64,000 nt of DNA from JAUIIK01 sp041390865 (GTDB lineage: Bacteria; Chloroflexota; Chloroflexia; Thermomicrobiales; CFX8): positions 248,001 through 312,000 of the forward strand of contig JAWKPC010000004.1 in the NCBI GenBank assembly GCA_041390865.1, in the 5' to 3' direction. This document shows, in pieces, positions 18,270 through 27,779 of this stretch. Position 1 is the first letter of the stretch; every line of letters starts with the position of its first letter. The notes beneath the pieces are model-generated. The model worked only from the letters and a program-made list of their open reading frames with translations, had not been told where the DNA came from and searched no databases. The position numbers and the translations under genes are program-made.

Positions 18270-19232
18270 TCACAGCGCAGCTCGACGGAACTGATGGGAA
18301 ACGCTGGCGCCAGTGTGGATACGGGCGATCGTCTCACCGATCAGGCCGGCGATCGAAAGAACGGTGATCTTGGGAATGCGCTTCTCGGCCGGGATCGCGA
18401 TCGTGTTCGTCAGGACGACTTCCTTCAGGGGCGAGAGCGCAAGCCGCTCGATGGCCGGACCGCTCAGCACGCCGTGGGTCGCCAGCGCATAGACTGAATT
18501 GGCGCCGCGCTCGACGCAGACCTCGGCCGCCTGGCAGATCGAACCGGCCGTGTCAATCTCGTCATCGAAAAGGATGGCAGTGCAGTCACTGACGCTACCG
18601 ATCAGGTTGAGGACTTCGCTCTCATCCTGGTTGCTGACGCGCCGCTTCTCGATAATCGCCAGCGGGGCGTCGAGCAACTCAGCGAGGTTGCGGGCCCGTT
18701 TGGTGTTGCCGAGGTCAGGCGAGACCACGACCGGATTCGGCACCTGCAATTCGGCCACATAGTCCGCCAGCTGGTACATCGCCGTCAACTCATCGACCGG
18801 GATGTCGAAGAATCCCTGGATCTGACCTGCGTGGAGATCGATCGTGAGCACTCGGTCGGCGCCCGATACACCGATCATGTCCGCCAGCAGCCGGGCAGTG
18901 ATCGGGACGCGCGGCTGATCTTTCTTGTCCGTCCGTCCGTAGCCGAAGTACGGAATGACGGCGGTGATCCTTCCGGCCGACGCGCGCTTCAAGGTGTCGA
19001 TCATGATCAACAACTCCATGATCGAGTCCGAGACGGGATTCGAGAACGACTGAACGACGAAGACGTCGTTCTCCCGAACGCTCTCGCCGATCCGGACGAA
19101 GATGTTGCCATTTGAAAATTTGAAGACGTCGGCGCGGCCGGGAGGTATGTCGACGTAGGCACAGATTTCCCGCGCCAGTTCCTGGTTCGAATTCCCTCCG
19201 AGAATCGTCATCTGGTCGTAATGTCCGGCCAT
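18270..19232 (-). CDS. prs: Ribose-phosphate pyrophosphokinase
   Basis: 320 residues. It makes PRPP from ribose 5-phosphate and ATP for nucleotide, His and Trp synthesis. Seen: the N-terminal ATP loop (FKFSNGNIFVRIGESVREND), the flexible loop motif IPYFGYGRTDKKDQPRVPIT, the PRPP-type block VVSPDLGNTKRARNLAELL and the ribose-phosphate loop ILFDDEIDTAGSICQAAE. These are near canonical (usual forms VVSPDxGGVxRA and DDxIDTAGT), with small substitutions. The start at 19232 matches the family. It lies 17 bases downstream of rnc on the same strand, suggesting one transcript. Confidence 0.93.
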   Translation of the reverse strand: MAGHYDQMTILGGNSNQELAREICAYVDIPPGRADVFKFSNGNIFVRIGESVRENDVFVVQSFSNPVSDSIMELLIMIDTLKRASAGRITAVIPYFGYGRTDKKDQPRVPITARLLADMIGVSGADRVLTIDLHAGQIQGFFDIPVDELTAMYQLADYVAELQVPNPVVVSPDLGNTKRARNLAELLDAPLAIIEKRRVSNQDESEVLNLIGSVSDCTAILFDDEIDTAGSICQAAEVCVERGANSVYALATHGVLSGPAIERLALSPLKEVVLTNTIAIPAEKRIPKITVLSIAGLIGETIARIHTGASVSHQFRRAAL

Positions 19233-19249
19233 GCGCGTGCCAGCCCCTC

Positions 19250-20029
19250 TCAGTGCGTTGTGATGTCGCGAGTGTTGATATCGTCTCGGTGGTCATCCAT
19301 ATCGGAATCCCTGTCGCATTCCGCCATGCGGCGGACCGCATCCCTGGCCGCCGCCTGCTCCGCGGCCCGCTTCGAGCGCCCTTCACCGACCCCGATGGCG
19401 ATGCCTCGATGGCGGGCCTCAATCACGAATGTCCGCTCGTGATCCGGCCCTTCCTGGGAAATGACGACGTATTCCGGGAGCAATGTGTCCTCCTGCTGGA
19501 GGCGTTCCTGCAGCACGCCCTTGTAATTGGTGAGATCAGTCGTCGACAGCAGGCTGTCGATATCCCGATCGAGAAACCTGTCGATGAAGCTGCGTACTCG
19601 ATCGAGGCCCTGATCGAGGTAGATGGCGCCAACTACCGATTCGAACGCGCCGGCGAGTATTCGCTGACTGACCATCCCGTCCTGGACCTCGCCACGGCCA
19701 ACCCGTAGCAAGTCGCCAAGGGCGAGCTGCTCGGCCCAGCGGGCGAGCGTCTCCCGCCGAACCAGCGTTGCCCGGCTGACCGTCAGCCTGCCCTCGGGCA
19801 TCTCCGGATAGCGTTGATAGAGATACTCCGCGACGATCAGGTCAAGAACGGCGTCGCCGAGAAATTCGAGACGCTCGTTCGACTCTTCCGGCCGCGGCTC
19901 GGACGCATCCAGCGGTTCGTTGAGTAGCGAGGAATGGATCAGCGCCAGTTGCAGCAACGCTGGATCCTGGAACGCAACCCCGAGCCTCTGCTCGGCTACG
20001 TCAACGCGATCCTGTCCCGGCTCAGTCAC
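19250..20029 (-). CDS. rnc: Ribonuclease III
   Basis: About 259 residues. The RNase III signature ERLEFLGDAVLDLIVAEYL is intact, with the second acidic cluster in ILAGAFESVVGAIYLDQG. The dsRNA-binding domain follows (NYKGVLQERLQQEDTLLPEY, ending GRSKRAAEQAAARDAV). It processes rRNA and other double-stranded RNAs. The frame extends upstream to 20128, but the GTG at 20029 gives a normal length and overlaps the stop of the preceding gene by eight bases (GTGACTGA), a coupling arrangement also seen twice elsewhere here. The C-terminal tail is Asp-rich. Confidence 0.92.
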   Translation of the reverse strand: MTEPGQDRVDVAEQRLGVAFQDPALLQLALIHSSLLNEPLDASEPRPEESNERLEFLGDAVLDLIVAEYLYQRYPEMPEGRLTVSRATLVRRETLARWAEQLALGDLLRVGRGEVQDGMVSQRILAGAFESVVGAIYLDQGLDRVRSFIDRFLDRDIDSLLSTTDLTNYKGVLQERLQQEDTLLPEYVVISQEGPDHERTFVIEARHRGIAIGVGEGRSKRAAEQAAARDAVRRMAECDRDSDMDDHRDDINTRDITTH

Positions 20030-20462
20030 CGGCACCGAGGATACTGGCGAGGTTGACGCGGGCCTGGGCCGCGACGTCTTCAAGGGCATCCCAATCAACC
20101 GAGATAGTGTAGATATAGTGATTGTCATCGGTTTCTCGGGTCATAGATGACGCCAACCTCGTGCGAACCAGAAAATTCACCAGCGCGTCTGCCTGGCGGT
20201 TCTCCTCCTCATCGCGATCGTCGAGGGAAATGGCATCGCCGCCGGCGCGCATCGCCTGGTATGCCCGCCGCAGTCCGTTGTGAAATGGCCCGGTCATCCG
20301 CGCCATCCGGAGCTCTTCGACCCGGACGACCCGTTCCTTGTCCTCCGCAAGCTCTTCGGCGCGGTCGGACGCATCTGCTTCGAGATCGATCCGGATCTCA
20401 TCCTGACGGGCGAGAAACTGGCTCAAGATATGATGCATCAATTTCTCGACATCGCTGGCCAT
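20022..20462 (-). CDS. Conserved-looking hypothetical protein upstream of rnc
   Basis: 146 residues, strongly acidic with long helices in the first half (LARQDEIRIDLEADASDRAE), then a short beta-type end (DDNHYIYTISVDWDALEDVA). No membrane segment or signal peptide. I do not recognise the family. It overlaps the rnc start by eight bases, so it is probably translated together with rnc. A role in RNA metabolism is only guilt by association. Confidence 0.65.
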   Translation of the reverse strand: MASDVEKLMHHILSQFLARQDEIRIDLEADASDRAEELAEDKERVVRVEELRMARMTGPFHNGLRRAYQAMRAGGDAISLDDRDEEENRQADALVNFLVRTRLASSMTRETDDNHYIYTISVDWDALEDVAAQARVNLASILGAGD

Positions 20463-20559
20463 TGCGCATTAATCCCTGCTGGACCCACCACCTGCCATGG
20501 ATTATAGAGGCATGGGCCAGCGGCTGACAGGAACATATGTCTCGGAATAACGGGTCGGG

Positions 20560-21324
20560 TCAGTCTCCAGCGGCGCCGAACGAAGAAACGAGGCCAGGCT
20601 CGGCAAGGGGCTCACGCTCCACGGAGCCCAGGTGCCTGAACGCGTAACCACCAAGAAGGCCAATCGCAAAGCCGGCCAGGTGGGCCCAGTAGGCCACGGT
20701 CACAGGAGCAGAGGGAGTGGCATAGGACATCATTAATGCGGCGATCTGGATAACAACCCAGGCCAGCAGCACGCGGCGCAACGTCAGCGCGAACCAGCGG
20801 GACGAAGGAAACAGACGGATTTCGAAACCGTCCGATCCGGCAATAACGACGACTGCGCCGAACAATGCGGATCCGATCCCGCTGGCGCCGACGAGCGGTC
20901 GCGTCTCGTTGGGGAAGATCACCAACTGCGATACCGCTGCGATCAGCGCACCGGCTACGAACAACCCTACGATCCATCGGGAGCCGACGCGTTGCTCGAC
21001 AACCGTACCGACGAGCAGAATCAGCAGCGCGTTCCAGAAGAAGTGCTGTCCGTTGGAATGAAGCACGGTGTAGCTCAGCATCCGGCCATAGCTGGATGGT
21101 TCCGTCCACGACCACGTCTCGGCACGCAGGCCCAGACTATTGAACAACAGGTGCAGTCGCGCCACGCCAGCGAACATCTCGACGCACATCATCACGGTCA
21201 GGAGCAACACAAGGGTTAGCGTGCCGTAGGCGCGCTTCCCGCGCTCAGCCACTGCTGACGAGGCGGGCCGAAACCAATCGATTGATCGCAGGCGTGCTGC
21301 GTGCTGACTCTGTACGAGCGCCAT
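20560..21324 (-). CDS. Rhomboid family intramembrane serine protease
   Basis: 254 residues with six or so membrane segments. The catalytic dyad is visible: Ser at 148 in GASGIGSALFG and His at 215 in YWAHLAGFAIGLLGG. The oxyanion-region sequence SNGQHFFWNALLILLVG with Asn 98 matches the rhomboid pattern HxxxN. Rhomboids cleave membrane segments of substrate proteins. Substrates here are unknown. The start at 21324 gives an N-terminal cytoplasmic tail of about 33 residues. Confidence 0.9.
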   Translation of the reverse strand: MALVQSQHAARLRSIDWFRPASSAVAERGKRAYGTLTLVLLLTVMMCVEMFAGVARLHLLFNSLGLRAETWSWTEPSSYGRMLSYTVLHSNGQHFFWNALLILLVGTVVEQRVGSRWIVGLFVAGALIAAVSQLVIFPNETRPLVGASGIGSALFGAVVVIAGSDGFEIRLFPSSRWFALTLRRVLLAWVVIQIAALMMSYATPSAPVTVAYWAHLAGFAIGLLGGYAFRHLGSVEREPLAEPGLVSSFGAAGD

Positions 21325-21568
21325 CGTGACGGATATACCCCGGAAGTACTAGCCAAAAGTCCACAGATACCAGTACGAAGGTACCATAGCGCCTTCGAAA
21401 TGGAAGCCCAAAATGGTTCGGATTTGGCTGATCATTTCCACCAGGCAATCCAATAGCAGCTACGGCGGCGAGATGGCATTCCAGCCCCAGAGAAAGCGTA
21501 CAAATGTTCTAGACCGTGCTAGACTCTGTACGTTCAATAGATCGACGCGGTGAACAGGGGGCGCACCA

Positions 21569-22810
21569 GTGCTGGAACTCTCGATCAAGCAAGCGCGGCG
21601 GCTGATGATCGGCGCGCAACAGCTCGACGGGCCGCCTCCGAAACGCCCGACCAAGAAACGCATGCTCGAGACGATCCGGCAACTCGGCGTTCTCCAGATT
21701 GACTCGATCAGCGTCGTCGAGCGCAGCCATCACCTGGTGCTCTGGAGCCGGCTCGGCAACCATCCAACTGAATGGCTCTACGAGCTGCACGGCGAGGATC
21801 GGGAACTTTTCGAATACTGGGCCCACGCCTGCGCTTACACGCCAATCGAGCTATTCGGCCCGTTCCGGCGGAGGATGCTCGATCACGAGCGTTTGCGAAG
21901 CAAGAGAGCCGAAGAGTGGATCGCGGAGAACCAGGAAGTCCTCGACCGCGTCGTCGCATTCGTCCGGGAAAACGGTGCGGTGAGCACGCGCTCGTTTGAT
22001 CCGCCGCCCGGCGCGAAGAAGGCGGAAGCCTGGGCCTGGTACGGCAACAAGCCGACCAACCTTGCCCTGGACATCCTCTGGACCGATGGCACGCTGATGA
22101 TCGACCGGCGCGAGGGTTTCCAGCGTTTCTACGACCTCACGGAACGGGTCCACCCCGAATGGATCGACGAGGAGCATTTGCCGACGGAGCAGGAAGCGCT
22201 TGATCAGATTGCCGCACGCACGCTACAGGCGCTCGGCGTTGCGACTGCGGCATGGCTCCCGGACTATTTCCGCTCGAACTCGTCTTCGGGACTCGTTCCT
22301 CGTCGGCAGGCGGCGGAAGTGCGCGACAGACTGGTCGAGCTTGACCTGGCGGTTCCAGCGCGGGTGAAAGGGTTGGACGACGAGGTCATCGTCTGGAAGG
22401 AACTGCTCGACAAACGCATCCGACCGAGCCGGACGACATTGCTTTCACCATTTGACAGCCTGATCTGGGATCGCCGCCGGGCGGTGGAGCTATTCGATTA
22501 CCAGGTCAAGTTCGAGGTTTACGTACCGCGCGCCAAGCGGCAGTACGGCTACTTCAACCTGGCGATCCTCCATCGCGACGAGCTGGTCGGCCAGCTGGAC
22601 CCGAAGGTCCACCGCAAGGAGCGGCTCCTGACGATCAACAGCCTCCACCTCGAACCGCACTTCATCGGCCGGGACGACGACCGCTTCTACGCTTCGCTGG
22701 CAGAGACGCTACGCGATTTCATGGCGTTCAACGGGGCAGATGAGATCGAGGTGAAGTGGTCCGATCCGGAGGAAGCGGCGGGGCGGTTACAGACAGCCCT
22801 CACCCCCTAG
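21569..22810 (+). CDS. Winged-helix YcaQ-like protein (possible crosslink-repair DNA glycosylase)
   Basis: 413 residues. The pattern RQLGVLQIDSISVVERSHHL, then ELFEYWAHACAYTPIELF, matches the HTH_42/YcaQ (AlkX) family, whose characterised members unhook DNA interstrand crosslinks. The QxDS motif needed for catalysis is present as QIDS. Three winged-helix modules are expected and the length agrees. The start is GTG at 21569 behind AGGGGGCGCACCA. The final residues ALTP and stop TAG come from the C-rich repeat that also ends the DinB gene. Enzyme activity is inferred from the family. Confidence 0.85.
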   Translation: MLELSIKQARRLMIGAQQLDGPPPKRPTKKRMLETIRQLGVLQIDSISVVERSHHLVLWSRLGNHPTEWLYELHGEDRELFEYWAHACAYTPIELFGPFRRRMLDHERLRSKRAEEWIAENQEVLDRVVAFVRENGAVSTRSFDPPPGAKKAEAWAWYGNKPTNLALDILWTDGTLMIDRREGFQRFYDLTERVHPEWIDEEHLPTEQEALDQIAARTLQALGVATAAWLPDYFRSNSSSGLVPRRQAAEVRDRLVELDLAVPARVKGLDDEVIVWKELLDKRIRPSRTTLLSPFDSLIWDRRRAVELFDYQVKFEVYVPRAKRQYGYFNLAILHRDELVGQLDPKVHRKERLLTINSLHLEPHFIGRDDDRFYASLAETLRDFMAFNGADEIEVKWSDPEEAAGRLQTALTP

Positions 22811-22930
22811 CCCCCTCTCCCAGCACTGGGAGAGGGGGAGCCGATCTGACTTTCGGTTTGATTGCCTCTCTGAATTCTCCCCTCTCCCCGCCAGAGCGAA
22901 GCGGAGGCGTGTGGAGGCTGGGGTGAAGGT
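22796..22930. repeat. C-rich dispersed repeat, copy B, with imperfect inverted ends
   Basis: Begins GCCCTCACCCCCTAGCCCCC, includes the hairpin CCCCCTCTCCC-AGCACT-GGGAGAGGGGG, and ends near GGCTGGGGTGAAGG, which is an imperfect inverted copy of the start. Its TAG ends the YcaQ-like gene. It may serve as a transcription terminator between this gene and the convergent peptidase gene. Confidence 0.65.
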
Positions 22931-22951
22931 TCTTCGGCCGCTAGCTATGCG

Positions 22952-23638
22952 CTAGTCTCGCCGCATTCCCATGACGACCATGACCCAGTAGAGCAGGGAC
23001 ATGACGGCAGCAGCGAAGCCGGCGATGTAGGTCCAGGCGGCGGCGTTAAGGACCTTCTTGTTCTGGTCGTACTCTGTCCGGTCGACGAAGCCCATCGTTT
23101 CGAGCTCGCTCATCGCGCGGGACGACGCATTGAACTCGACTGGCAGCGTGATCAGCGCGAAGAGCGTGCCGGCCGCGAAAAGCGCAATCCCGACCCAGGC
23201 GAGCGTCGTCAGCTGAAGCAGGATGCCGGCAATCACGACGATGAAACCGAAATTCGAGCCGATGCTCGCGACGGGCACCAGAGCGCTACGCGCCTGGAGC
23301 GGCGCATATCCCTCGGCGTGCTGGAGGGCATGCCCCGCCTCGTGGGCGGCAATGCCCAGGGCCGCGACGGAACGCGAGCGGTAGACCGAATCCGAAAGCC
23401 GCAGCGTCCGGGACCGGGGATCGTAGTGGTCGGTCAGCTGCCCGGCGACCGGCTCGACCGGTACGTCGGATAGCCCGTGCGAATCGAGAATATACCGCGC
23501 GGTTTCGGCGCCGCTCAGCCGGCGCTGGTTCGGTACTTCCGAGAATTTCTGGAAGGTCCCCTGAACCTTCCGCTGCGCCCAGAGCATCAGGATGATGGTC
23601 GGCGCCATCATAATCAGATATAGAGGATCGAAGAACAT
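22952..23638 (-). CDS. Membrane zinc metallopeptidase (YugP-like)
   Basis: 228 residues. An N-terminal membrane segment (LYLIMMAPTIILMLWAQRK) is followed by the zinc motif HEAGHALQHAEGY, then two or three more membrane segments (PVASIGSNFGFIVVIAGILL, WVGIALFAAGTLFALITLPV, AAWTYIAGFAAAVMSLLYWV). This is the arrangement of YugP-like DUF-type neutral zinc peptidases. The substrate is unknown. The start at 23638 gives the usual length. The gene is convergent with the YcaQ-like gene across the repeat. Confidence 0.9.
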   Translation of the reverse strand: MFFDPLYLIMMAPTIILMLWAQRKVQGTFQKFSEVPNQRRLSGAETARYILDSHGLSDVPVEPVAGQLTDHYDPRSRTLRLSDSVYRSRSVAALGIAAHEAGHALQHAEGYAPLQARSALVPVASIGSNFGFIVVIAGILLQLTTLAWVGIALFAAGTLFALITLPVEFNASSRAMSELETMGFVDRTEYDQNKKVLNAAAWTYIAGFAAAVMSLLYWVMVVMGMRRD

Positions 23639-23843
23639 GTCCGTTCCCCTTCTATGGTCTTTGCATGTTCATTGCCAGCCGGTCACGAGCGGAGTTGGTT
23701 CGCTGGCTGCATCTATCTGGCAGACCGATCGTCTACCTTCATCAATAATAACGCTGAAACAGCGGATTTCGTTCCCGAATGCGGCGTGAACGCACCCGGG
23801 AGATTGATGTGATATCCCAACTCTACTGTTATAGTATGCCCCA

Positions 23844-24956
23844 GTGGGCAATGCCCTGCGCTGCTCAGGCCCCGGTACGCTCGTTGGAAGGCCCGAACCG
23901 CTGGAAACGAGACTTTCACCCGCGTCGTTCGATGAACGGCTTGACAAAACCCTGCTCGATCTCTTGGCCGAACTTGAGGACGAGGCACTACCGCGAACCC
24001 GACAGGATCTCCCGATCTACGGGATCCTCCGCTATCACCTGGGCTATGCCGATGAATCATTCCAGCCAGCAACCTTCGATGCCGGCAAGCGCATCCGGCC
24101 AAGGATCTGCCTTCTTGCCTGTCAGGCCGCCGGCGGCGACGCGGAACAGGCGATGCCCGTCGCCGCCGCAATCGAGATGGTCCACAATTTCACGCTGATC
24201 CATGACGATATTCAGGACCACAGCGACCTGCGGCGCCATCGCCCCACAGTCTGGTCGCTCTGGGACACGGCTCAGGCGATCAACGCCGGAGATGCCCTCT
24301 TTGCCGCAGCCCATATGATGCTGATGCGAAGCAGCGACCTAGGGTTATCCCCCACGATCGTGCTCGCGCTGTCGAGTGAGCTGCACCGTACGACGCTCCG
24401 GATCGTCGAGGGGCAGGTACTCGATCTGGGATTCGAGCACCGCTCGGACGTTGCCCCTGACGAGTATCTGGCGATGATCGGTGGCAAATCGGCGGCGATC
24501 ATGCGTTACTCCTGCTTTGCCGGCGCAACAGTTGCCGAAGCGGACCCGGAAGCCATCGAACATCTCGCCGCCTTCGGACAGGCTACCGGCATGGCGTTCC
24601 AGATCCGGGACGACCTGCTGGGCGTCTGGCAGACTTCGGACAAGACCGGCAAGCCGGCCGCCGACGACATCCGGCGCCGCAAGAAATCCCTGCCGGTGCT
24701 GCTGCTCCGGGACCGCCTCTCGGACCGCGACTGGGAACTGGTCACGCAGATGTATTCTCAGGACGAACTCGACCGGGACCAGGTCCAGCACGTGCTGGAC
24801 CTGATGAAGCGCTACGAGATCCGGCCGCTGGTCCAGCAGGAGGTTCAGCACTGGCACGACGTCGCCGTTTCCCACCTGGAAGCCGCGATTCCCGATCCCG
24901 GGGCACGGTCGGAACTCTTCCAGCTCACCGAAGCCATGGTCGACCGCCGGGCGTAG
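23844..24956 (+). CDS. Polyprenyl synthetase family protein (prenyl diphosphate synthase)
   Basis: 370 residues. FARM motif DDIQD in NFTLIHDDIQDHSDLRRH, the substrate region GKRIRPRICLLACQAAGGD, and the second Asp-rich motif as DDLLGVWQTSDKTGKP (DDxxG form). It condenses isopentenyl diphosphate with an allylic diphosphate to geranylgeranyl-type or longer products for lipids, quinones or carotenoids. The chain length cannot be read reliably. The GTG start at 23844 follows a TATAGT box by only about eight bases, so translation may be from a leaderless mRNA; later in-frame starts are possible. Confidence 0.9.
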   Translation: MGNALRCSGPGTLVGRPEPLETRLSPASFDERLDKTLLDLLAELEDEALPRTRQDLPIYGILRYHLGYADESFQPATFDAGKRIRPRICLLACQAAGGDAEQAMPVAAAIEMVHNFTLIHDDIQDHSDLRRHRPTVWSLWDTAQAINAGDALFAAAHMMLMRSSDLGLSPTIVLALSSELHRTTLRIVEGQVLDLGFEHRSDVAPDEYLAMIGGKSAAIMRYSCFAGATVAEADPEAIEHLAAFGQATGMAFQIRDDLLGVWQTSDKTGKPAADDIRRRKKSLPVLLLRDRLSDRDWELVTQMYSQDELDRDQVQHVLDLMKRYEIRPLVQQEVQHWHDVAVSHLEAAIPDPGARSELFQLTEAMVDRRA

Positions 24957-25166
24957 CGGCCCTGGACCGGGACTGACGAGCAAGGTGGCGCCGCAATGCT
25001 CAACGCGGTGTCGTGATCTCATCATCCGGTACCGACCAGGTCAGCAATCCGCATGCAGATCCCCGTCGATTGAGATCGGGATTCCTCCACGCCGCAAAGC
25101 CTCCGGTCGGGATGGCACATAAGGATTTGCGTTTCAGGAGAGACGGGAAGATCTTCGGACGCTACT

Positions 25167-26633
25167 TCAATCGTCGCGCTCGCTGGCCGGCCAGGGGGCA
25201 ACGCGGGTGGCGACGAAGATCGCGATTAGCGCACCGATCGCGAAGACGGTGAACACGACCTGGAACTGATCCAGGACCGGCTCCTCGCCGAGGTAGATCG
25301 CTGTCCAGGTGATACCGACGATGCCGCCCATAAACGCCGTCGTCGCCGCAACGCCGGCGGCCATGCCGCTGAAGTCGCGCGGGGAGGCTTCGATCGCCGC
25401 CGTCTGACCGGCAGGCAGGGCGAGGCCGTTGCCGCTGAAGACGAGCCCCATGCCCAGCGTGAACAACCAGGGATTCGAGGACAAGCCGACGATGGCCAGG
25501 GTCAGTACCAGCCCGACGACCATGATGCTCCGGCCGAGGATCATCGGGAATCGCCGGCCGAATCTATCTGCGAGACGCCCGCCGACCGGCGATGCAACCG
25601 CACCGCCAACCGTGCCGAGAGCAATCACGATGCCACTGATGACGGCCGACTGGTCGAGGTAAGCCTGGAGATAGATCGACGCCACGACCGTGAGCGGAAA
25701 GCCTGCCGAGTTCATGAACATGTCGCCGAACGCCGCAGCCCTGAACGACCGGGACAGATAGAGACGGACCTGGACGATCGGATCGGGCTGCCTCCACTCC
25801 CAGCGGACGAAGATGTAGACGATAGCGATAGCAGCGGCGTAGACGAACGGCAGGCCGATCGGCGGGAACAGGCCGTCGCGAAGCAAGGCCATCGGCAGAA
25901 CGATCGAAATCACCGATGCTGCCAGCAGGAGGATACCCACCGGATCGAAGCGGCTCTGCCAGCGGACACTGGTTTCCGGACGCGTGTCGTTCGGGATGTA
26001 AAGCAGGAGCAGGATCAAGGCGCCGATGGAGAAGGGCAGGTTGGCGATGAAGATTGCCTGCCAGCCGAAGATCCCGGTCAACGCCCCGCCAATGAAAGGA
26101 CCGCCGGCGATCGCGAACGAAATCGCCGCGCCGATGACGCCGTACGCTGACGCCCGTTGCGACTCCGGCAGGTTCACACGGATCAGCGCGTTGCCGGTCG
26201 GGAACGTCACGCTTCCGAACGTCGTCTGCAATGCCCGGAGCGCCACGAGCACCCAGAGCGAGGGAGCGAACGCGGCAGCGATCGTGATGATCGTGTAGCC
26301 GATCAGCGACCCGGCGAAGACCCGCCGGTAGCCCAGGATGTCGCCGAGCCGTCCGCCGACGGACTGAACCGACGACGAGGCGATCATCGGGACGATGATG
26401 ACCCACGAGGTCGTCGCCAGGGAAATCGAAAAGTCGTCGGCGATATCCGGCAACGCGACGACCAGCATCGTGAAATTCCAGGGACCGGTCAGCGTCCCGA
26501 GCCCGACGGTCAGAAGCAACAACCAGGTTGGAACGGCAGGTTGCCCGGATTCGACGAATGGTCCATCCGGCGTTGTGGTCGACACGGCGGTGTCCGGGGC
26601 TTTAACCATGGAATGCGTCTCGTTTCGTGTCAT
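25167..26633 (-). CDS. MFS transporter, DHA2 (14-segment) type
   Basis: About 488 residues with some 14 membrane segments. The MFS motif GGRLGDILGYRRVFAGSL lies after segment two, and GGRLADRFGRRFPMILGRSI repeats it in the second half. This is the EmrB/QacA-like drug/proton antiporter type, expected to export toxic or signalling small molecules. No regulator of the TetR or MarR kind is adjacent. The ATG at 26633 is chosen; another in-frame start lies six codons upstream. The substrate is unknown. Confidence 0.88.
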   Translation of the reverse strand: MTRNETHSMVKAPDTAVSTTTPDGPFVESGQPAVPTWLLLLTVGLGTLTGPWNFTMLVVALPDIADDFSISLATTSWVIIVPMIASSSVQSVGGRLGDILGYRRVFAGSLIGYTIITIAAAFAPSLWVLVALRALQTTFGSVTFPTGNALIRVNLPESQRASAYGVIGAAISFAIAGGPFIGGALTGIFGWQAIFIANLPFSIGALILLLLYIPNDTRPETSVRWQSRFDPVGILLLAASVISIVLPMALLRDGLFPPIGLPFVYAAAIAIVYIFVRWEWRQPDPIVQVRLYLSRSFRAAAFGDMFMNSAGFPLTVVASIYLQAYLDQSAVISGIVIALGTVGGAVASPVGGRLADRFGRRFPMILGRSIMVVGLVLTLAIVGLSSNPWLFTLGMGLVFSGNGLALPAGQTAAIEASPRDFSGMAAGVAATTAFMGGIVGITWTAIYLGEEPVLDQFQVVFTVFAIGALIAIFVATRVAPWPASERDD

Positions 26634-26690
26634 GGACACGGCGACGCGCACCGTCAGCGGCGGTCAACGTGGTGTTCGGCTGAACCGGCG

Positions 26691-27767
26691 TCACCTGGGC
26701 AGCGCCGGGACGTCGCGGCCTTCGGAGGAGAGCGCGGAGAGCGTTGCCCTGACCAACCCGTACGGACCGGAGAGCATCATGTCGCCATATGGAACGGCCT
26801 GATAGTAGCCGAGCGGATCGGCAATATGCCGGTTGGGGCCGGTGATGGCGACGAACTGGAAGCCGCCCGCGTCGGGGAAGTCGGAGCTGAACGCCGCGCC
26901 ATGGCCCCCCTGCTCCATCACGTCCGCATGGGTCAGTGTTCCGTCCTGCAGCTGGCGCACCAGTCCGGAAAGCCATTCGGGAGTAACCCCGCCGGTGTGG
27001 TGCTCGAATAGCCCGAACACCCGCGAGCCGCGAAATGCGATCGCGAAGGTGTGGAGATTCCCGACATTGATCAGCACCGCGCCATCATCCCCCAGCGCGT
27101 GCTCGGCAACGACCGGATCTCCAAGGATTCCGAGCACCGCGGCGGCGCCGGTATCCATGACAAATGCGCCGGGAACTTGCTCGGCGACGGTGCGCATCCG
27201 GATCATCGGTTCGGGCGGCTCCCGGAAAATCATGTTCAGCGCGTCGCCATCGTTTTCGATGAGGCCCCTCAAGTACTTCGATCGGTAGGCCCGACCGCGC
27301 TCTCCCGGGACGTAGCCGTGGTCCTGCACGGCGATCGAGAAGATTTCGGGGATGTCGATCTCGAACCGATCGAGGGTCTGGTGGATACCGTCCAGATCGA
27401 TGTCCGAAAAATGGACCACTGTTGCGCCATCGGGTGGATCATCGACGATCTCGATCCCGAGCGATCTGACACGATCGAGGTTGTTGTGGAGAGTCCGGGC
27501 AGCTTCGGGTTGTGCGGACACCGGCAAACCCTCGGCAAGATGCAGCTCGACGGCGTTGCTGGACGCCCCGCCGCCCATGAGACAGCCGGCGAGGTGCAGC
27601 GGACGGCGCTCGGCTGTCGCCCGGGCGATTCGCCGCGCGACGACCTGCGTCTGAGAAGGCAGGACGAGCTTGACGCAGTTCTCGATCGTGCGGCTGCTGT
27701 CGTAGATCAGAATGTCCTGCGTGCCGCCTCCGACGTCAACCGCCAGAATGCGCACCGTCTCGGTCAT
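26691..27767 (-). CDS. DUF1786 family protein (ASKHA-like fold)
   Basis: About 358 residues. The start ETVRILAVDVGGGTQDILIY is a phosphate-1-type ATPase motif of the actin/sugar-kinase/Hsp70 fold, and AFVMDTGAAAVLGIL plus VLINVGNLHTFAIAFRGSRV later give the second phosphate and adenosine-like motifs. DUF1786 proteins are sometimes annotated as pyruvate formate-lyase activators, but nothing here supports that: there is no CxxxCxxC radical-SAM motif. Biochemical role unknown. The phosphoesterase gene ends 12 bases from this start on the same strand, so the two are likely an operon. Confidence 0.75.
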   Translation of the reverse strand: MTETVRILAVDVGGGTQDILIYDSSRTIENCVKLVLPSQTQVVARRIARATAERRPLHLAGCLMGGGASSNAVELHLAEGLPVSAQPEAARTLHNNLDRVRSLGIEIVDDPPDGATVVHFSDIDLDGIHQTLDRFEIDIPEIFSIAVQDHGYVPGERGRAYRSKYLRGLIENDGDALNMIFREPPEPMIRMRTVAEQVPGAFVMDTGAAAVLGILGDPVVAEHALGDDGAVLINVGNLHTFAIAFRGSRVFGLFEHHTGGVTPEWLSGLVRQLQDGTLTHADVMEQGGHGAAFSSDFPDAGGFQFVAITGPNRHIADPLGYYQAVPYGDMMLSGPYGLVRATLSALSSEGRDVPALPR

Positions 27768-27779
27768 GAACAATCCTTG

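Noticed and set aside
22796..22930. Complete transposable element
   Set aside because: Imperfect ends and no coding capacity; treated as a repeat that may terminate transcription.
26691..27767. Pyruvate formate-lyase activating enzyme
   Set aside because: The family is sometimes so named, but there is no radical-SAM Cys motif; the motifs are ASKHA-like.
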